Source: Ruminococcus sp. UBA3280 (GTDB lineage: Bacteria > Bacillota > Clostridia > Oscillospirales > Ruminococcaceae). From it: 12,693 nt of DNA. The DNA lies in the NCBI GenBank assembly GCA_002362175.1, contig DETU01000054.1:1-12693 (forward strand), written 5' to 3'. Position 1 is the stretch's first letter. Each line of letters begins with the position of its first letter. The notes under the pieces are model-generated. The model had not been told where the DNA came from. It did not search any database and saw only the letters and a program-made list of their open reading frames with translations. This document shows, piece by piece, positions 1 to 7,386 of this stretch. The position numbers and the translations under genes were made by a program.

Positions 1-80
1 TAATTTTGTATAAATTTACAATTACTCGGAGTATAGTTTATGCATTTCGATTAAAAAACAATACTTTAAAGCAGATAAAA

Positions 81-96
81 ATTTTATATGTAAAAT
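81..96 (-). terminator. weak candidate terminator behind hydA; bases 1-95 otherwise empty
   Basis: Read on the minus strand, a six-base A/T-only stem (ATTTTA, loop CATA, TAAAAT) overlaps the hydA stop codon and is followed by TTTTAT. It has the geometry of an intrinsic terminator but no G/C pairs, so it would be weak. I see no gene or stronger hairpin in bases 1-95. Confidence 0.2.
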
Positions 97-1520
97 TATT
101 TAAGTACTGATATAGCATCAGATATATTCTTTTCAATAGCTTTCCTGCCGTACTTGTCAACCTGTGCCTTATTTTTTTCCCCATGAGTGAGACAGCCTGC
201 TCCGCCTATACAGCCGCCGTTACAAGCCATACCCTCAATAAAATTGGCTTTAAGAACATTACGCTTTGCTTTCATGAGTGCCGCCCTACATTCTTCTATT
301 CCGTCACATATACACGCCTCAAGCGTAAAGTCCTCAATACCGTTTTCTTTAAGACCCTGCTCAACAGCCGTTGAAAGTCCGCCGCTCCTTGCAAAGATTC
401 TTCCGTAATAAGAAGCATTGTTCAGGACATCTTCTTCAAGCGTTGTTATGTCAATATCTCTGCTGTCAAACAAAGCCTGAAGTTCTTCAAAAGTCATGGC
501 GGAATCAACATACGGTTTTACCGTTTCAAGCTGAACTTCCGATTTTTTGGCAGTACACGGACCTATAAACACAACTTTTGCATTTTCATGACTTTCCTTT
601 ATATACTTGGCAATTGAAGCCATAGGTGAAAGATTATGCGAAATATGTTCCGCCATTTCGGGAAAAGCAGATTTTACATACTTTACAAAAGCAGGACAGC
701 ATGAACTTGTAAGGAAACCTTTTTCAGCAAGTTCACGTGATTCAGCGTCCGCAACCATATCAGCACCGAGTGCCGCTTCAACTACAGTGTGGAAACCGAG
801 TTTTTTCAGTCCGCTTATTACCTGTCCGAGTTTCGCATATGAAAACTGACTTGAAATCGAAGGGGCAACTACTGCGTACACTTTGAAATTTTTTCCGCTT
901 TCACTCTTTTTAAGCATATCAATGACATCAAGAATATATGACTTATCCATAATCGCACCGAACGGACACTGATAAACACAAGCTCCACATTCTATACACT
1001 TGTCATTGTCAATTGAAGCCGCATTCTCGTCATTAATATATATGGCTTTTATCTTGCACGCATTCTGACACGGGCGTTTTCTGTTCACAATTGCCGAATA
1101 AGGACAAACGGACGCACATTTTCCGCACTCAATACATTTTTCCTTATCAATATGTCCCGTGTGATTGTGGTCATATGTAATCGCACCTCTCGGACATACT
1201 TCTTCACAGCGGTGTGCAAGACAGCCCCTGCATGAATCGGTTATTTCATATCCTGCTGCGGGACATTCGTCACAGGCAATGTCAATTACTTCAATTATAT
1301 TGGGATTTTCCTTGTCGCCGCCTATCGCAAGCTTCACCATCTCCCCTAAAATAGCCCTTTCCTTATAAACACAGCAACGCATTGTAGGTGTTTTTCCGGG
1401 AACTATAATTTGGGGAATACTCATAAGGTTTTCAAGAAGTGTATCATTCCACGCCTGCTTTGCAACCTCTCTCAGTACTTTATATTTAAGATACTGTACT
1501 TTTGTATCAAATTTTCTCAT
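96..1520 (-). CDS. hydA: [FeFe]-hydrogenase, short ferredoxin-dependent type (HydA2/group B-like)
   Basis: Cytoplasmic iron-only hydrogenase, expected to reduce protons with electrons from ferredoxin. All three H-cluster signatures are visible: TSSCCPAF at residues 271-278, GPCTAKKSE at 320-328 and GMACNGGCIGGAGC at 430-443. Cys275, Cys322, Cys433 and Cys437 are the expected cluster ligands and Cys274 the proton-transfer cysteine. The N-terminal 190 residues hold cysteine groups at 97/100/105/109, 129/132/135/139, 151/155 and 175/178/181/185, enough for several [4Fe-4S] clusters. At 474 residues with no NADH-binding subunits nearby, it is not the bifurcating HydABC enzyme. The GPC rather than MPC motif and the overall layout suggest group B; that subgroup call is inference. 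The ATG follows GAGGTGA, which overlaps the end of the phosphatase gene 8 bases upstream, so translation is probably coupled. It is the last gene of the operon and the likely enzyme under HydS control. Confidence 0.93.
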   Translation of the reverse strand: MRKFDTKVQYLKYKVLREVAKQAWNDTLLENLMSIPQIIVPGKTPTMRCCVYKERAILGEMVKLAIGGDKENPNIIEVIDIACDECPAAGYEITDSCRGCLAHRCEEVCPRGAITYDHNHTGHIDKEKCIECGKCASVCPYSAIVNRKRPCQNACKIKAIYINDENAASIDNDKCIECGACVYQCPFGAIMDKSYILDVIDMLKKSESGKNFKVYAVVAPSISSQFSYAKLGQVISGLKKLGFHTVVEAALGADMVADAESRELAEKGFLTSSCCPAFVKYVKSAFPEMAEHISHNLSPMASIAKYIKESHENAKVVFIGPCTAKKSEVQLETVKPYVDSAMTFEELQALFDSRDIDITTLEEDVLNNASYYGRIFARSGGLSTAVEQGLKENGIEDFTLEACICDGIEECRAALMKAKRNVLKANFIEGMACNGGCIGGAGCLTHGEKNKAQVDKYGRKAIEKNISDAISVLK

Positions 1521-1528
1521 ATGTCACC

Positions 1529-2701
1529 TCAAAAATAACTAACCTTTATTCTTTTACCCATTTTTTTCAGACATTCTGAAAGTTCCTGAACAAGATTCAT
1601 CTTTATACTGAAATTTATAGGCAGATTTGGATTCTGATGTGCAGGATTAACTGCTCTTCCGACATAAAAGTTTATATCCGTCGCTTCCTCAAAAAGCATA
1701 CGGCTTATCCTTGCAGCACCGTTTTGCTGAAAACTCCACTCCTCATAAAGTTTGTTTTCATTCAGATAATCAACCGCATATTCAAGAACCTTGCTTACTG
1801 TAATAACACCCTCTGTAACAAGGTCAACGCCCTCTATTTCAGCAGTCGGAGGAATGTCGCTTCTCTCAAATTCAAGACTTGCCCTCACAGGTTTGCCGAG
1901 CCACTTTCCTGCAATAGTCGCTGTAGTACCTCCGCAGATTATATGCTTGCCCGCCTTTGAAAAGAACAGACTCATCATTCTTCCACAGTCATCACGGTTT
2001 GAGGGAGGACCAAACAGAATATTCATAGGTTCTCTTTTGCGGATTTTCATAACACACGCTGTTGCGTCGTCGCCTGCTTTGTATCCGTAAAGTTTTTCAC
2101 ATTCGTCAACAATCATGGTTGAAAGAGTTTTTGCCGTGAAACCCACAGGAACAAGACTCTCAACAAATGAAATTATGTCTTTGATTTTCCAGCCGAAATT
2201 ATATGAATTTCCTATACCTGCATGAGGACAGCCGTCACTCATAGCAACAAATATGTCGTTTTCACGCAGTTTTATTACAGAACGATAAATTTTCTTGCCG
2301 TCTATGTTCATTTCGGTTTTCGGATAATCAGTATTTTCAGCATCACGTATAAAAATAACCTGCGGATTGTCGTACTGAATAATTTCAGCGGTTTCGTTGT
2401 TTATAAGACGTATTATAGTAAAAGTCGAATAAGCAACGCCACGAACCGAACATACAGGCAATGTTGCCGCAATGGTTGCGACACATTCTTCAACGGGAAG
2501 TCCCTCCGCTATCATAGTAGAAATGATTTTAGAAGTAAGTGTTGAGAGAATACTTGCCTTTACTCCACTTCCGAGACCGTCAGCAAGAACTATTACAGTT
2601 GAATTTTCATTCTGTTCAACTATGTCAACATGGTCACCGCAGAGCTGTTCACCGTAATGATTTATACTTTTATAACCAATATCCGCACACAAATCATTCA
2701 T
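1529..2701 (-). CDS. SpoIIE/PP2C-like serine phosphatase with unassigned C-terminal domain
   Basis: Probable metal-dependent Ser/Thr protein phosphatase and signalling output of the hydrogenase operon. Residues 1-220 match the SpoIIE/RsbU fold: ADGLGSG at 40-46 (Asp41/Gly42 bind metal), SDG at 155-157, and GDDATA at 210-215 (Asp211/Asp212 bind metal). The first eight bases overlap the end of hydS (ATGAATGA), so the two are almost certainly translated together and probably act together. This resembles a sensor-phosphatase fusion split into two genes. Residues 225-390 form an extension I cannot assign. It includes a Gly/Cys/Thr-rich patch (CGGTTATIAG, 256-265) and a helical end. No transmembrane segment is visible. 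The phosphatase assignment is firm from motifs. Its substrate is unknown; anti-anti-sigma proteins are the usual targets of the family, but none is encoded here. Confidence 0.85.
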   Translation of the reverse strand: MNDLCADIGYKSINHYGEQLCGDHVDIVEQNENSTVIVLADGLGSGVKASILSTLTSKIISTMIAEGLPVEECVATIAATLPVCSVRGVAYSTFTIIRLINNETAEIIQYDNPQVIFIRDAENTDYPKTEMNIDGKKIYRSVIKLRENDIFVAMSDGCPHAGIGNSYNFGWKIKDIISFVESLVPVGFTAKTLSTMIVDECEKLYGYKAGDDATACVMKIRKREPMNILFGPPSNRDDCGRMMSLFFSKAGKHIICGGTTATIAGKWLGKPVRASLEFERSDIPPTAEIEGVDLVTEGVITVSKVLEYAVDYLNENKLYEEWSFQQNGAARISRMLFEEATDINFYVGRAVNPAHQNPNLPINFSIKMNLVQELSECLKKMGKRIKVSYF

Positions 2702-4370
2702 TTGTAATTGACTCCTTTAATTTTGACAGTGCTATTTTAGTTTCGGCAGCAGTTTCTCCGAGCAGTGAGGCAATTTCCTGAACGATTCTCATTTGTTTGT
2801 CAACTACCCTGTCAGCAACTTCAACAGTCTGTCTGCTTATTGATTCCTTCTTTTCACGTTCATTTTCCTCGTCGGTAACATCACGCATAATGCAGATAAG
2901 CATATGGCTTTCACGGTCGGGAACTATCGTCTGTTCAACATACCGCTGATACTCGGCAAGATAAGTACGCTCATTATAAATCCCCCTGCCGGTACTCTGT
3001 ACTTCTATAAATGAACATGGGTCAAGAATCCTTATAACCTGGTCGCCAAGAATATCATCAGCGGAACGCAGATTCATGATAGAAAGTGCCACTTTGTTTA
3101 TCTGCTGTACTTCAAGCATATCATTAAGAACAATAAGACCATTAGGCGTATTCTTTACAATTGTATCGGAAAAACTCTCCGCCTTGTCTTTGAGGAACGG
3201 CAGACACATTGAAATTTCTGCCTTGCCCTGATATATCGCAACGGCTTTTTCACGACAAGTATTATATCCACAGCTACCACAGTTCAGTTCCTGCTCAGGA
3301 CGAAATTTTCCCATACGTTTCATGATTTCATTTATTTCATATTCACTCGGAAAACCTGTATTTCTTTCTATATACGAGAAATTCTTTACAAGTTCAGGAA
3401 TTTCAGGCTGTGCAACATCAAAATCCTGTTTTCCCGCATACTGCGAAACCGACATAAAGTCCTTGACGGGACTACGATGGTATTTTTCCATAACAGGTCC
3501 GCCGATACAGCTTCCAGAACAAGCCGACATTTCAATAAAACAATTATGTATATTTCTGTTTTCAATGTCCCTGAGTGCATTTATACAGTTTTCAACTCCG
3601 TCAACCGCCATATATGTGTAATTGGGATTCTTGTTTGTCATAGTCTTTAAAATACCGCCTGTAGTCGGGAAAAGCCTTGCAAGGCTCTCGTCATTGCTGA
3701 CAATTTCCTTTTTCAGTTCGATATTTTCAGAATCAAGCCACTTTGTAAGTTCCTCAAAAGTAAGAACTGCGTCAACCATACCGCCGTACATCTCGGCTTC
3801 GTCCTTCTTGGAAAGACATGGACCTATAAAAACAGTCTTTGCTTCGGGAACACGTTTCTTTATATCCGCACAATGTGCCTGCATGGGTGAAAGAACTTTT
3901 GCAAGGAAAGGAAGTTCATTCGGAAAATACTTCTGTATAAGAAGATTTACAGAATGACAGCAGGACGTAATTATTATATCGTTCTTTTCTTCATTCAGAA
4001 GTCTTTCATATTCCGTCTTGACTATTGTTGCACCTATTGCCGTTTCTTCAGCGTCATAGAAACCGAGCTTTTTCAGTGCCTCACGCAAAGCTTCTATTCC
4101 CGTTCCTGCATAATTTGCTATAAATGATGGTGCTATACTTGCAATAACAGGGTTTCCGTCCTGCAAAAGAACACGTACCTTTTCCGTACCGTCCGCAATT
4201 TTCTTTGCATTCTGAGGACAGACAACAAAACACTGTCCGCAGAGAATACAGTCATTTCCGATAATATGTGCCTGATTCCCTGAAAAACGTATTGATTTTA
4301 CGGGGCAGTGACGAATACATTTATAGCAGTTCTTACAGTTTGATTTTTTCAGGGTAAGAAAATCAGACAT
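2694..4370 (-). CDS. hydS: sensory [FeFe]-hydrogenase with PAS domain (HydS, group C type)
   Basis: Probable cytoplasmic H2 or redox sensor built on a hydrogenase core. Domains in order: two [4Fe-4S] ferredoxin motifs (Cys12/15/18/22 and Cys41/44/47/51); an H-cluster domain with TSCCHS (135-140), GPCLSKKDE (183-191) and EMSACSGSC (280-288); a further Fe-S motif, CGSCGYNTC (364-372) with Cys389; a PAS-like domain at about 400-500; and a helical, probably coiled-coil tail (500-558). His139 stands where catalytic enzymes have Pro, which fits the sensory class. There is no histidine kinase or GGDEF domain: the protein ends after the tail, and the phosphatase starts inside its last codons. Putative HydS proteins are known from Ruminococcus albus and Thermotoga. 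The ATG has GGAGGT eight bases upstream. What the protein senses and how it signals remain inference. Confidence 0.9.
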   Translation of the reverse strand: MSDFLTLKKSNCKNCYKCIRHCPVKSIRFSGNQAHIIGNDCILCGQCFVVCPQNAKKIADGTEKVRVLLQDGNPVIASIAPSFIANYAGTGIEALREALKKLGFYDAEETAIGATIVKTEYERLLNEEKNDIIITSCCHSVNLLIQKYFPNELPFLAKVLSPMQAHCADIKKRVPEAKTVFIGPCLSKKDEAEMYGGMVDAVLTFEELTKWLDSENIELKKEIVSNDESLARLFPTTGGILKTMTNKNPNYTYMAVDGVENCINALRDIENRNIHNCFIEMSACSGSCIGGPVMEKYHRSPVKDFMSVSQYAGKQDFDVAQPEIPELVKNFSYIERNTGFPSEYEINEIMKRMGKFRPEQELNCGSCGYNTCREKAVAIYQGKAEISMCLPFLKDKAESFSDTIVKNTPNGLIVLNDMLEVQQINKVALSIMNLRSADDILGDQVIRILDPCSFIEVQSTGRGIYNERTYLAEYQRYVEQTIVPDRESHMLICIMRDVTDEENEREKKESISRQTVEVADRVVDKQMRIVQEIASLLGETAAETKIALSKLKESITNE

Positions 4371-4403
4371 ATATATTACCTCCGTTTTCAGCTGAAATAC
4401 AAA

Positions 4404-4643
4404 TCATATCTTTGCCATGACCTCCGTTTCAAAAAACTGTTTTACCGTTTCGGGAGATACTGAAAAGAATTTTTCGTCAACAGTTACGCATACACCCTGC
4501 TGGCACTTTCCCATACAGAATGTACCTGAAAGTTCCACTTTATCGCCAAGATTATTCTCCGCAACAAGTTCCTGAAGCTGTTCAACAACACTGCGTGAGC
4601 CTTTTATATGGCACGACGACCCGATACATATTGTTACTTTCAT
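4404..4643 (-). CDS. thioredoxin-like [2Fe-2S] ferredoxin (NuoE/HydC-like), 79 residues
   Basis: Small cytoplasmic electron-transfer protein. Cys6, Cys11, Cys43 and Cys47 show the C-x4-C...C-x3-C pattern of the thioredoxin-like [2Fe-2S] family, which includes the NuoE/HydC subunits and free two-iron ferredoxins. It has only the cluster fold and lacks the N-terminal helical part of full NuoE. It lies between the kinase-like gene (6-base gap, with AGAGGTAG overlapping that gene's last codons and stop) and hydS (33-base gap). Position suggests it feeds electrons to or from HydS or HydA; that partner is inference. No NuoF/HydB-type flavoprotein is encoded in the window, so it is not part of a complete NADH-linked complex here. 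Confidence 0.85.
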   Translation of the reverse strand: MKVTICIGSSCHIKGSRSVVEQLQELVAENNLGDKVELSGTFCMGKCQQGVCVTVDEKFFSVSPETVKQFFETEVMAKI

Positions 4644-4649
4644 AAAAAT

Positions 4650-5405
4650 CTACCTCTTTTCGTTTATTGATTTTTCTGCAAATTCAAGCAGGAATTTTCT
4701 TTCTTCACCATTGCGTTTTGCAGACATTGCCGCTGCGGCTATCGGAAACCATTTCCTTACGTAATTCAATTCAGTTCCGCTTTTTTCACAGAACATTTCA
4801 ATATATCTGTTTGCCGTATAACTGTCTCTGCCGAGCATGAATGTAAGGTAAGTGATGGCAGCATCAGATGAAGCATTTCCCTGAACGGCATGAGACCAGT
4901 CTATAATATATGGTGTTCCCGACTGGGAAATTATTATATTCGACGGATTGAAATCGCCGTGAAGCAATTTATTGTGCTTGGGCATTGAGTCAATACGTGT
5001 ATGGAGTGCAAATCTGTCTGTAGCGTCAAGACCCGAATTTTTAATTTTTCGGTTCATCTGGTCTCTTAAACGTTTAAGGGTCGGACAGCTTTTTGAATGT
5101 ACTTTCAACTGCAAATCAACGAAAAGATTCAGATATTCGTCTGTCCTGTCGGGAAATTCGTCCATAAGCTGAGAAAGTGATTTACCGATAATATACTCGG
5201 AAGTTATAGCCCATTTGCCATCATTTTCGGAAACGTCCTTTATTCTCGGCACACTCAGTCCCGATTCTGACGCCATAGCCTGATTAAAAGCTTCATTCAG
5301 TACGTCCGCACTTGTATAATCCTGATTGAATACTTTTATACACTTGTCGCCGTCACGGTAGATTGTCTTTGTATTCCGTACAGCTATCACTCTGTCAAAA
5401 TTCAT
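4650..5405 (-). CDS. aminoglycoside phosphotransferase (APH)-family kinase-like protein
   Basis: Protein-kinase-fold phosphotransferase of the APH/choline kinase superfamily. The catalytic loop LLHGDFNPSN (147-156) supplies Asp151 and Asn156, and IIDW (167-170) supplies the metal-binding Asp169. Lys24, in IKVF, is a candidate ATP-binding lysine. At 251 residues it matches short APH-like paralogues of anaerobes (the TIGR02172 group comes to mind; not searched) rather than true antibiotic-resistance enzymes. There is no signal peptide or membrane segment. It is the first gene of the operon: the extended -10 promoter lies directly upstream and AGAGGTGA precedes the ATG. The substrate is unknown. 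Because a phosphatase is encoded in the same operon, a role as an opposing kinase is possible, but nothing in the sequence proves it. A small-molecule kinase is equally open. Confidence 0.82.
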   Translation of the reverse strand: MNFDRVIAVRNTKTIYRDGDKCIKVFNQDYTSADVLNEAFNQAMASESGLSVPRIKDVSENDGKWAITSEYIIGKSLSQLMDEFPDRTDEYLNLFVDLQLKVHSKSCPTLKRLRDQMNRKIKNSGLDATDRFALHTRIDSMPKHNKLLHGDFNPSNIIISQSGTPYIIDWSHAVQGNASSDAAITYLTFMLGRDSYTANRYIEMFCEKSGTELNYVRKWFPIAAAAMSAKRNGEERKFLLEFAEKSINEKR

Positions 5406-5441
5406 AGGAAGTCACCTCTGTTTTCAAAAAATTACGTTTAT

Positions 5442-5470
5442 ATTATAACACTTATTTTTCAGTTTGTCCA
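5442..5470 (-). promoter_or_regulatory. sigma-A promoter of the hydrogenase operon
   Basis: On the minus strand TGGACA (5465-5470) and TATAAT (5442-5447) are separated by exactly 17 bases, and the -10 is preceded by TGT, giving an extended -10 element. The leader to the ATG at 5405 is about 30 bases and carries AGAGGTGA. No operator dyad is evident between promoter and start. Confidence 0.8.
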
Positions 5471-5476
5471 TACTGA

Positions 5477-5517
5477 AATACACCCTTTCCATATTTTTAT
5501 AACGGAAAGGGTGTATT
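5477..5517 (-). terminator. hairpin terminator between the GH8 gene and the hydrogenase operon
   Basis: A perfect 14-bp inverted repeat, AATACACCCTTTCC at 5477-5490 and its complement at 5504-5517, encloses a 13-base A/T-rich loop. It sits 11 bases past the GH8 stop and 7 bases before the -35 of the hydrogenase promoter. The T-tract after the stem on the minus strand is short (ATTTC), so termination may be leaky. Confidence 0.75.
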
Positions 5518-5527
5518 CTTATTATAA

Positions 5528-6949
5528 TTAGGATATTATCATTTTTTTCATAATGCAAAGGTCAAAAACATCTGTAGATTCATCACCGTTTATATCTCCT
5601 GCTTTAATGTTGTCTGGAGATTCAATGCCGAGAATATATTTCTGCATTGAAACAACGTCTGCTATGCTGAACTCTCCGTCAACATTCACGTCACCTATAA
5701 TACTCTCCTCCTGATTTTCAGGAACAATCCAACCGCCGTCGTCAATCATGAGGCAAAGCATTTTTATTGTATCACCAAAATAAACATCTTCACCATAGCT
5801 AAGAACAGTATCACGCACATCGTCATGCCATTCGGTATTATCACCGCAAGCAGCTGCAATCATAAAAGGTGCAGTAAAGCATAAATCGTCATAATCTTCA
5901 ATAGGTGTACCGTCAAGCTTGTAACCTGCTTTTATTTCAGACGGGTCACCGTTTGTCGCCTTTGAAATGAACGAAGTTATAGTATCAGAGAATTTTTTAG
6001 CGTCACTGTTTTTGTTGATAAGGTAATCCATACCTATACGCCAAGGTGTACGGCAACTATTATAATAGTAGTAACCGTCATAATCGCTTTCGAGGAAGTT
6101 CGGAGGAGAAGGAATGAATTTTCCCGTTTCGCTATCCTTTACAATGAAGTCGGGGAGGATTCCCGTATTGTATTCATCAACTATACTATTAATAATACGG
6201 TATGTACTGTCATATACATTCAGCCAGCGGTCGTCACCTGTAACTTCCGCAAAAACCGGCATATACTGCATCATAAAATCAGACGCTCTTGTTGCCGAAT
6301 AATTAACATCACCTTCATCTGACCAGTATGCCCAGTCACCAAGCTGTAAAACCCAATCAGTTTTATTGACTTCATATTTCATTATATCATTTATAATATC
6401 AATAGCTGACTGTTTATAGTCAATTTCCTCGTCACTTCCCCACACACTGTCTGCTATAAGCAGAGAGTATGCAATATCCATGTCGCCGTCCGTTGCGGAA
6501 TCTGCTCCCGACACATTAACAATTGCTGTTCCGTTGTCCTGCTGCTGCCAAGCCATGAGGTTCGGACCAATTTCACTGAGGTGCGACCTATAATAACGGT
6601 ACATTCCGTCAAAAATATCCTTTGCATTAACATCATATTCAGCCATACTTGCTGAAATAAGCATACCGTATCCGTGAGCTTCAGATACCGTAACTTCAAT
6701 ACCTGCATTGTTATCGGAATATTCTTCATCACTGTACCATACATAATACTGTTTTTCGTCAGTTAAATATGTATCCTGTACAACATATCTTTCTTTCCAG
6801 TAGTTATAAAATTCTACTGTTTCGTCAGTAAATATTCCTTTCTCACCGCCGGCGTTAGTACACATACCGTTCATTGTTGTCATACTTAAAAGTGCAAAAA
6901 TAAAGGCTGTGGTTTTTTTAAAATCTGCATAATAAAATCTCCTTTTCAT
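5528..6949 (-). CDS. secreted glycoside hydrolase family 8 with type I dockerin
   Basis: Extracellular endo-acting glycanase (cellulase, lichenase or xylanase class) anchored to a cellulosome. A signal peptide (hydrophobic stretch around residues 13-28) precedes the GH8 domain at about 40-405. SEAHGYGM (89-96) carries the expected acid Glu90, and ATDGDMDIAYSLLIAD (152-167) matches the GH8 signature. Residues 419-472 form a dockerin with two calcium loops (Asp420...Asp431 and Asp452...Asp463), which would bind a cohesin on a scaffoldin. Exact substrate cannot be read from sequence. The start is doubtful: the ATG at 6949 has no Shine-Dalgarno before it, whereas AAAAGGAG inside codons 2-4 is well placed for an ATG at 6930 that is out of frame. 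One extra A in the A7 run at 6913-6919 would join that start to the enzyme and give a more typical signal peptide, MQILKKTTAFIFALL. The gene stands alone between a promoter and a terminator. Confidence 0.92.
   Translation of the reverse strand: MKRRFYYADFKKTTAFIFALLSMTTMNGMCTNAGGEKGIFTDETVEFYNYWKERYVVQDTYLTDEKQYYVWYSDEEYSDNNAGIEVTVSEAHGYGMLISASMAEYDVNAKDIFDGMYRYYRSHLSEIGPNLMAWQQQDNGTAIVNVSGADSATDGDMDIAYSLLIADSVWGSDEEIDYKQSAIDIINDIMKYEVNKTDWVLQLGDWAYWSDEGDVNYSATRASDFMMQYMPVFAEVTGDDRWLNVYDSTYRIINSIVDEYNTGILPDFIVKDSETGKFIPSPPNFLESDYDGYYYYNSCRTPWRIGMDYLINKNSDAKKFSDTITSFISKATNGDPSEIKAGYKLDGTPIEDYDDLCFTAPFMIAAACGDNTEWHDDVRDTVLSYGEDVYFGDTIKMLCLMIDDGGWIVPENQEESIIGDVNVDGEFSIADVVSMQKYILGIESPDNIKAGDINGDESTDVFDLCIMKKMIIS
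6928..6946 (-). promoter_or_regulatory. ribosome site and out-of-frame ATG inside the annotated GH8 start
   Basis: On the minus strand AAAAGGAG (6939-6946) lies eight bases before an ATG (6928-6930), an ideal initiation signal. That ATG opens a frame ending after 14 codons. The GH8 frame is reached only if the A7 run at 6913-6919 gains one base. The ATG at 6949 has only CCCCCTGAAATTATATT before it. Confidence 0.6.
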
Positions 6950-6980
6950 AATATAATTTCAGGGGGAATTTACTAAAATT

Positions 6981-7009
6981 ATTATAACATTATTTATATA
7001 ATATGTCAA
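6981..7009 (-). promoter_or_regulatory. consensus sigma-A promoter of the GH8 gene
   Basis: TTGACA (7004-7009) and TATAAT (6981-6986), read on the minus strand, match both consensus hexamers exactly with a 17-base spacer. Transcription should start near 6974, about 25 bases before the ATG at 6949 and 44 before that at 6930. It is back-to-back with the tRNA promoter, with 38 bases between the two -35 boxes. Confidence 0.88.
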
Positions 7010-7047
7010 GTACAAAAATTATTTCAAAAAAAAATCAAAAACAAGTA

Positions 7048-7076
7048 TTGACATTTTTTCGTTTATATGATATTAT
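7048..7076 (+). promoter_or_regulatory. sigma-A promoter of tRNA-Ala
   Basis: TTGACA (7048-7053), a 17-base spacer and TATTAT (7071-7076) lie just before the tRNA. The expected start, near 7083, is within about two bases of the mature 5' end, leaving almost no leader. Confidence 0.85.
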
Positions 7077-7084
7077 ATATTTAT

Positions 7085-7160
7085 GGGGCATTAACGCAGC
7101 TGGGAGCGTGTCACACTGGCAGTGTGGAAGTCAGGGGTTCGAGTCCCCTATGCTCCACCA
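7085..7160 (+). tRNA. tRNA-Ala (anticodon GGC)
   Basis: A 76-base cloverleaf with encoded CCA. The acceptor stem GGGGCAT pairs with ATGCTCC and contains the G3-U70 wobble pair that identifies alanine tRNAs. The D stem is ACGC/GCGT. The anticodon stem encloses CTGGCAG, with U33 and anticodon GGC reading GCC codons. The T arm is AGGGG-TTCGAGT-CCCCT. It has its own promoter and terminator. Elements with tyrosine integrases often use tRNA 3' ends as attachment sites, and one lies downstream, but no second copy of this 3' end is present in the window. Confidence 0.97.
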
Positions 7161-7168
7161 TGAAAATT

Positions 7169-7190
7169 CACCTATTTTTAGGTGTTTTTT
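7169..7190 (+). terminator. intrinsic terminator of tRNA-Ala
   Basis: CACCTA (7169-7174) and TAGGTG (7179-7184) form a six-base stem with a TTTT loop, followed directly by six T residues and a T-rich tail. It lies eight bases past the CCA end. Confidence 0.88.
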
Positions 7191-7263
7191 CTTTATTTGA
7201 CAAATTATTGTTTTGTTCCTCTTTCAGTGCGGTTGTCGACAAAAAAATATCTCCTTTGAAGTC

Positions 7264-7292
7264 TTGATATTACTTCCGGAGAATGTTATAAT
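7264..7292 (+). promoter_or_regulatory. orphan extended -10 promoter aimed into the repeat array
   Basis: TTGATA (7264-7269), a 17-base spacer and TATAAT (7287-7292), preceded by TGT, form a strong predicted sigma-A promoter on the plus strand. An imperfect dyad, TCTCC..GAAGT / ACTTC.GGAGA (7250-7282), overlaps its -35 region like an operator. No convincing coding frame follows. The transcript would run through the stem-loop at 7342 into the iterons and antisense to the replication gene. Confidence 0.6.
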
Positions 7293-7341
7293 ATTATTGA
7301 TATTCTCTTGTTTCCTAACTATACCAAATAAAAGAATAAAT

Positions 7342-7365
7342 GAGCAGGTAGAAATAAACCTGCTC
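7342..7365. terminator. GAGCAGGT stem-loop, possible terminator
   Basis: GAGCAGGT (7342-7349) and ACCTGCTC (7358-7365) pair in an eight-base stem with an eight-base loop. On the minus strand, downstream of the replication gene, the stem is followed by the T-rich stretch ATTTATTCTTTTATTT, so it could end that operon. On the plus strand there is no T-run. The same 8-mer recurs through the element. Confidence 0.4.
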
Positions 7366-7386
7366 CATATTCTGTAAACACTAAAT

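Noticed and set aside
4650..5405. Aminoglycoside resistance gene
   Set aside because: Only the general kinase motifs are shared. Its place in a hydrogenase operon, with no resistance context, argues against a resistance role.
96..5405. Electron-bifurcating HydABC complex
   Set aside because: No NuoF/HydB-type flavoprotein is present, and the catalytic protein is the short form.
7003..7200. Open frame of 65 codons (and one of 66 at 7067-7267) on the plus strand
   Set aside because: Both run straight through tRNA-Ala and its promoter or terminator.
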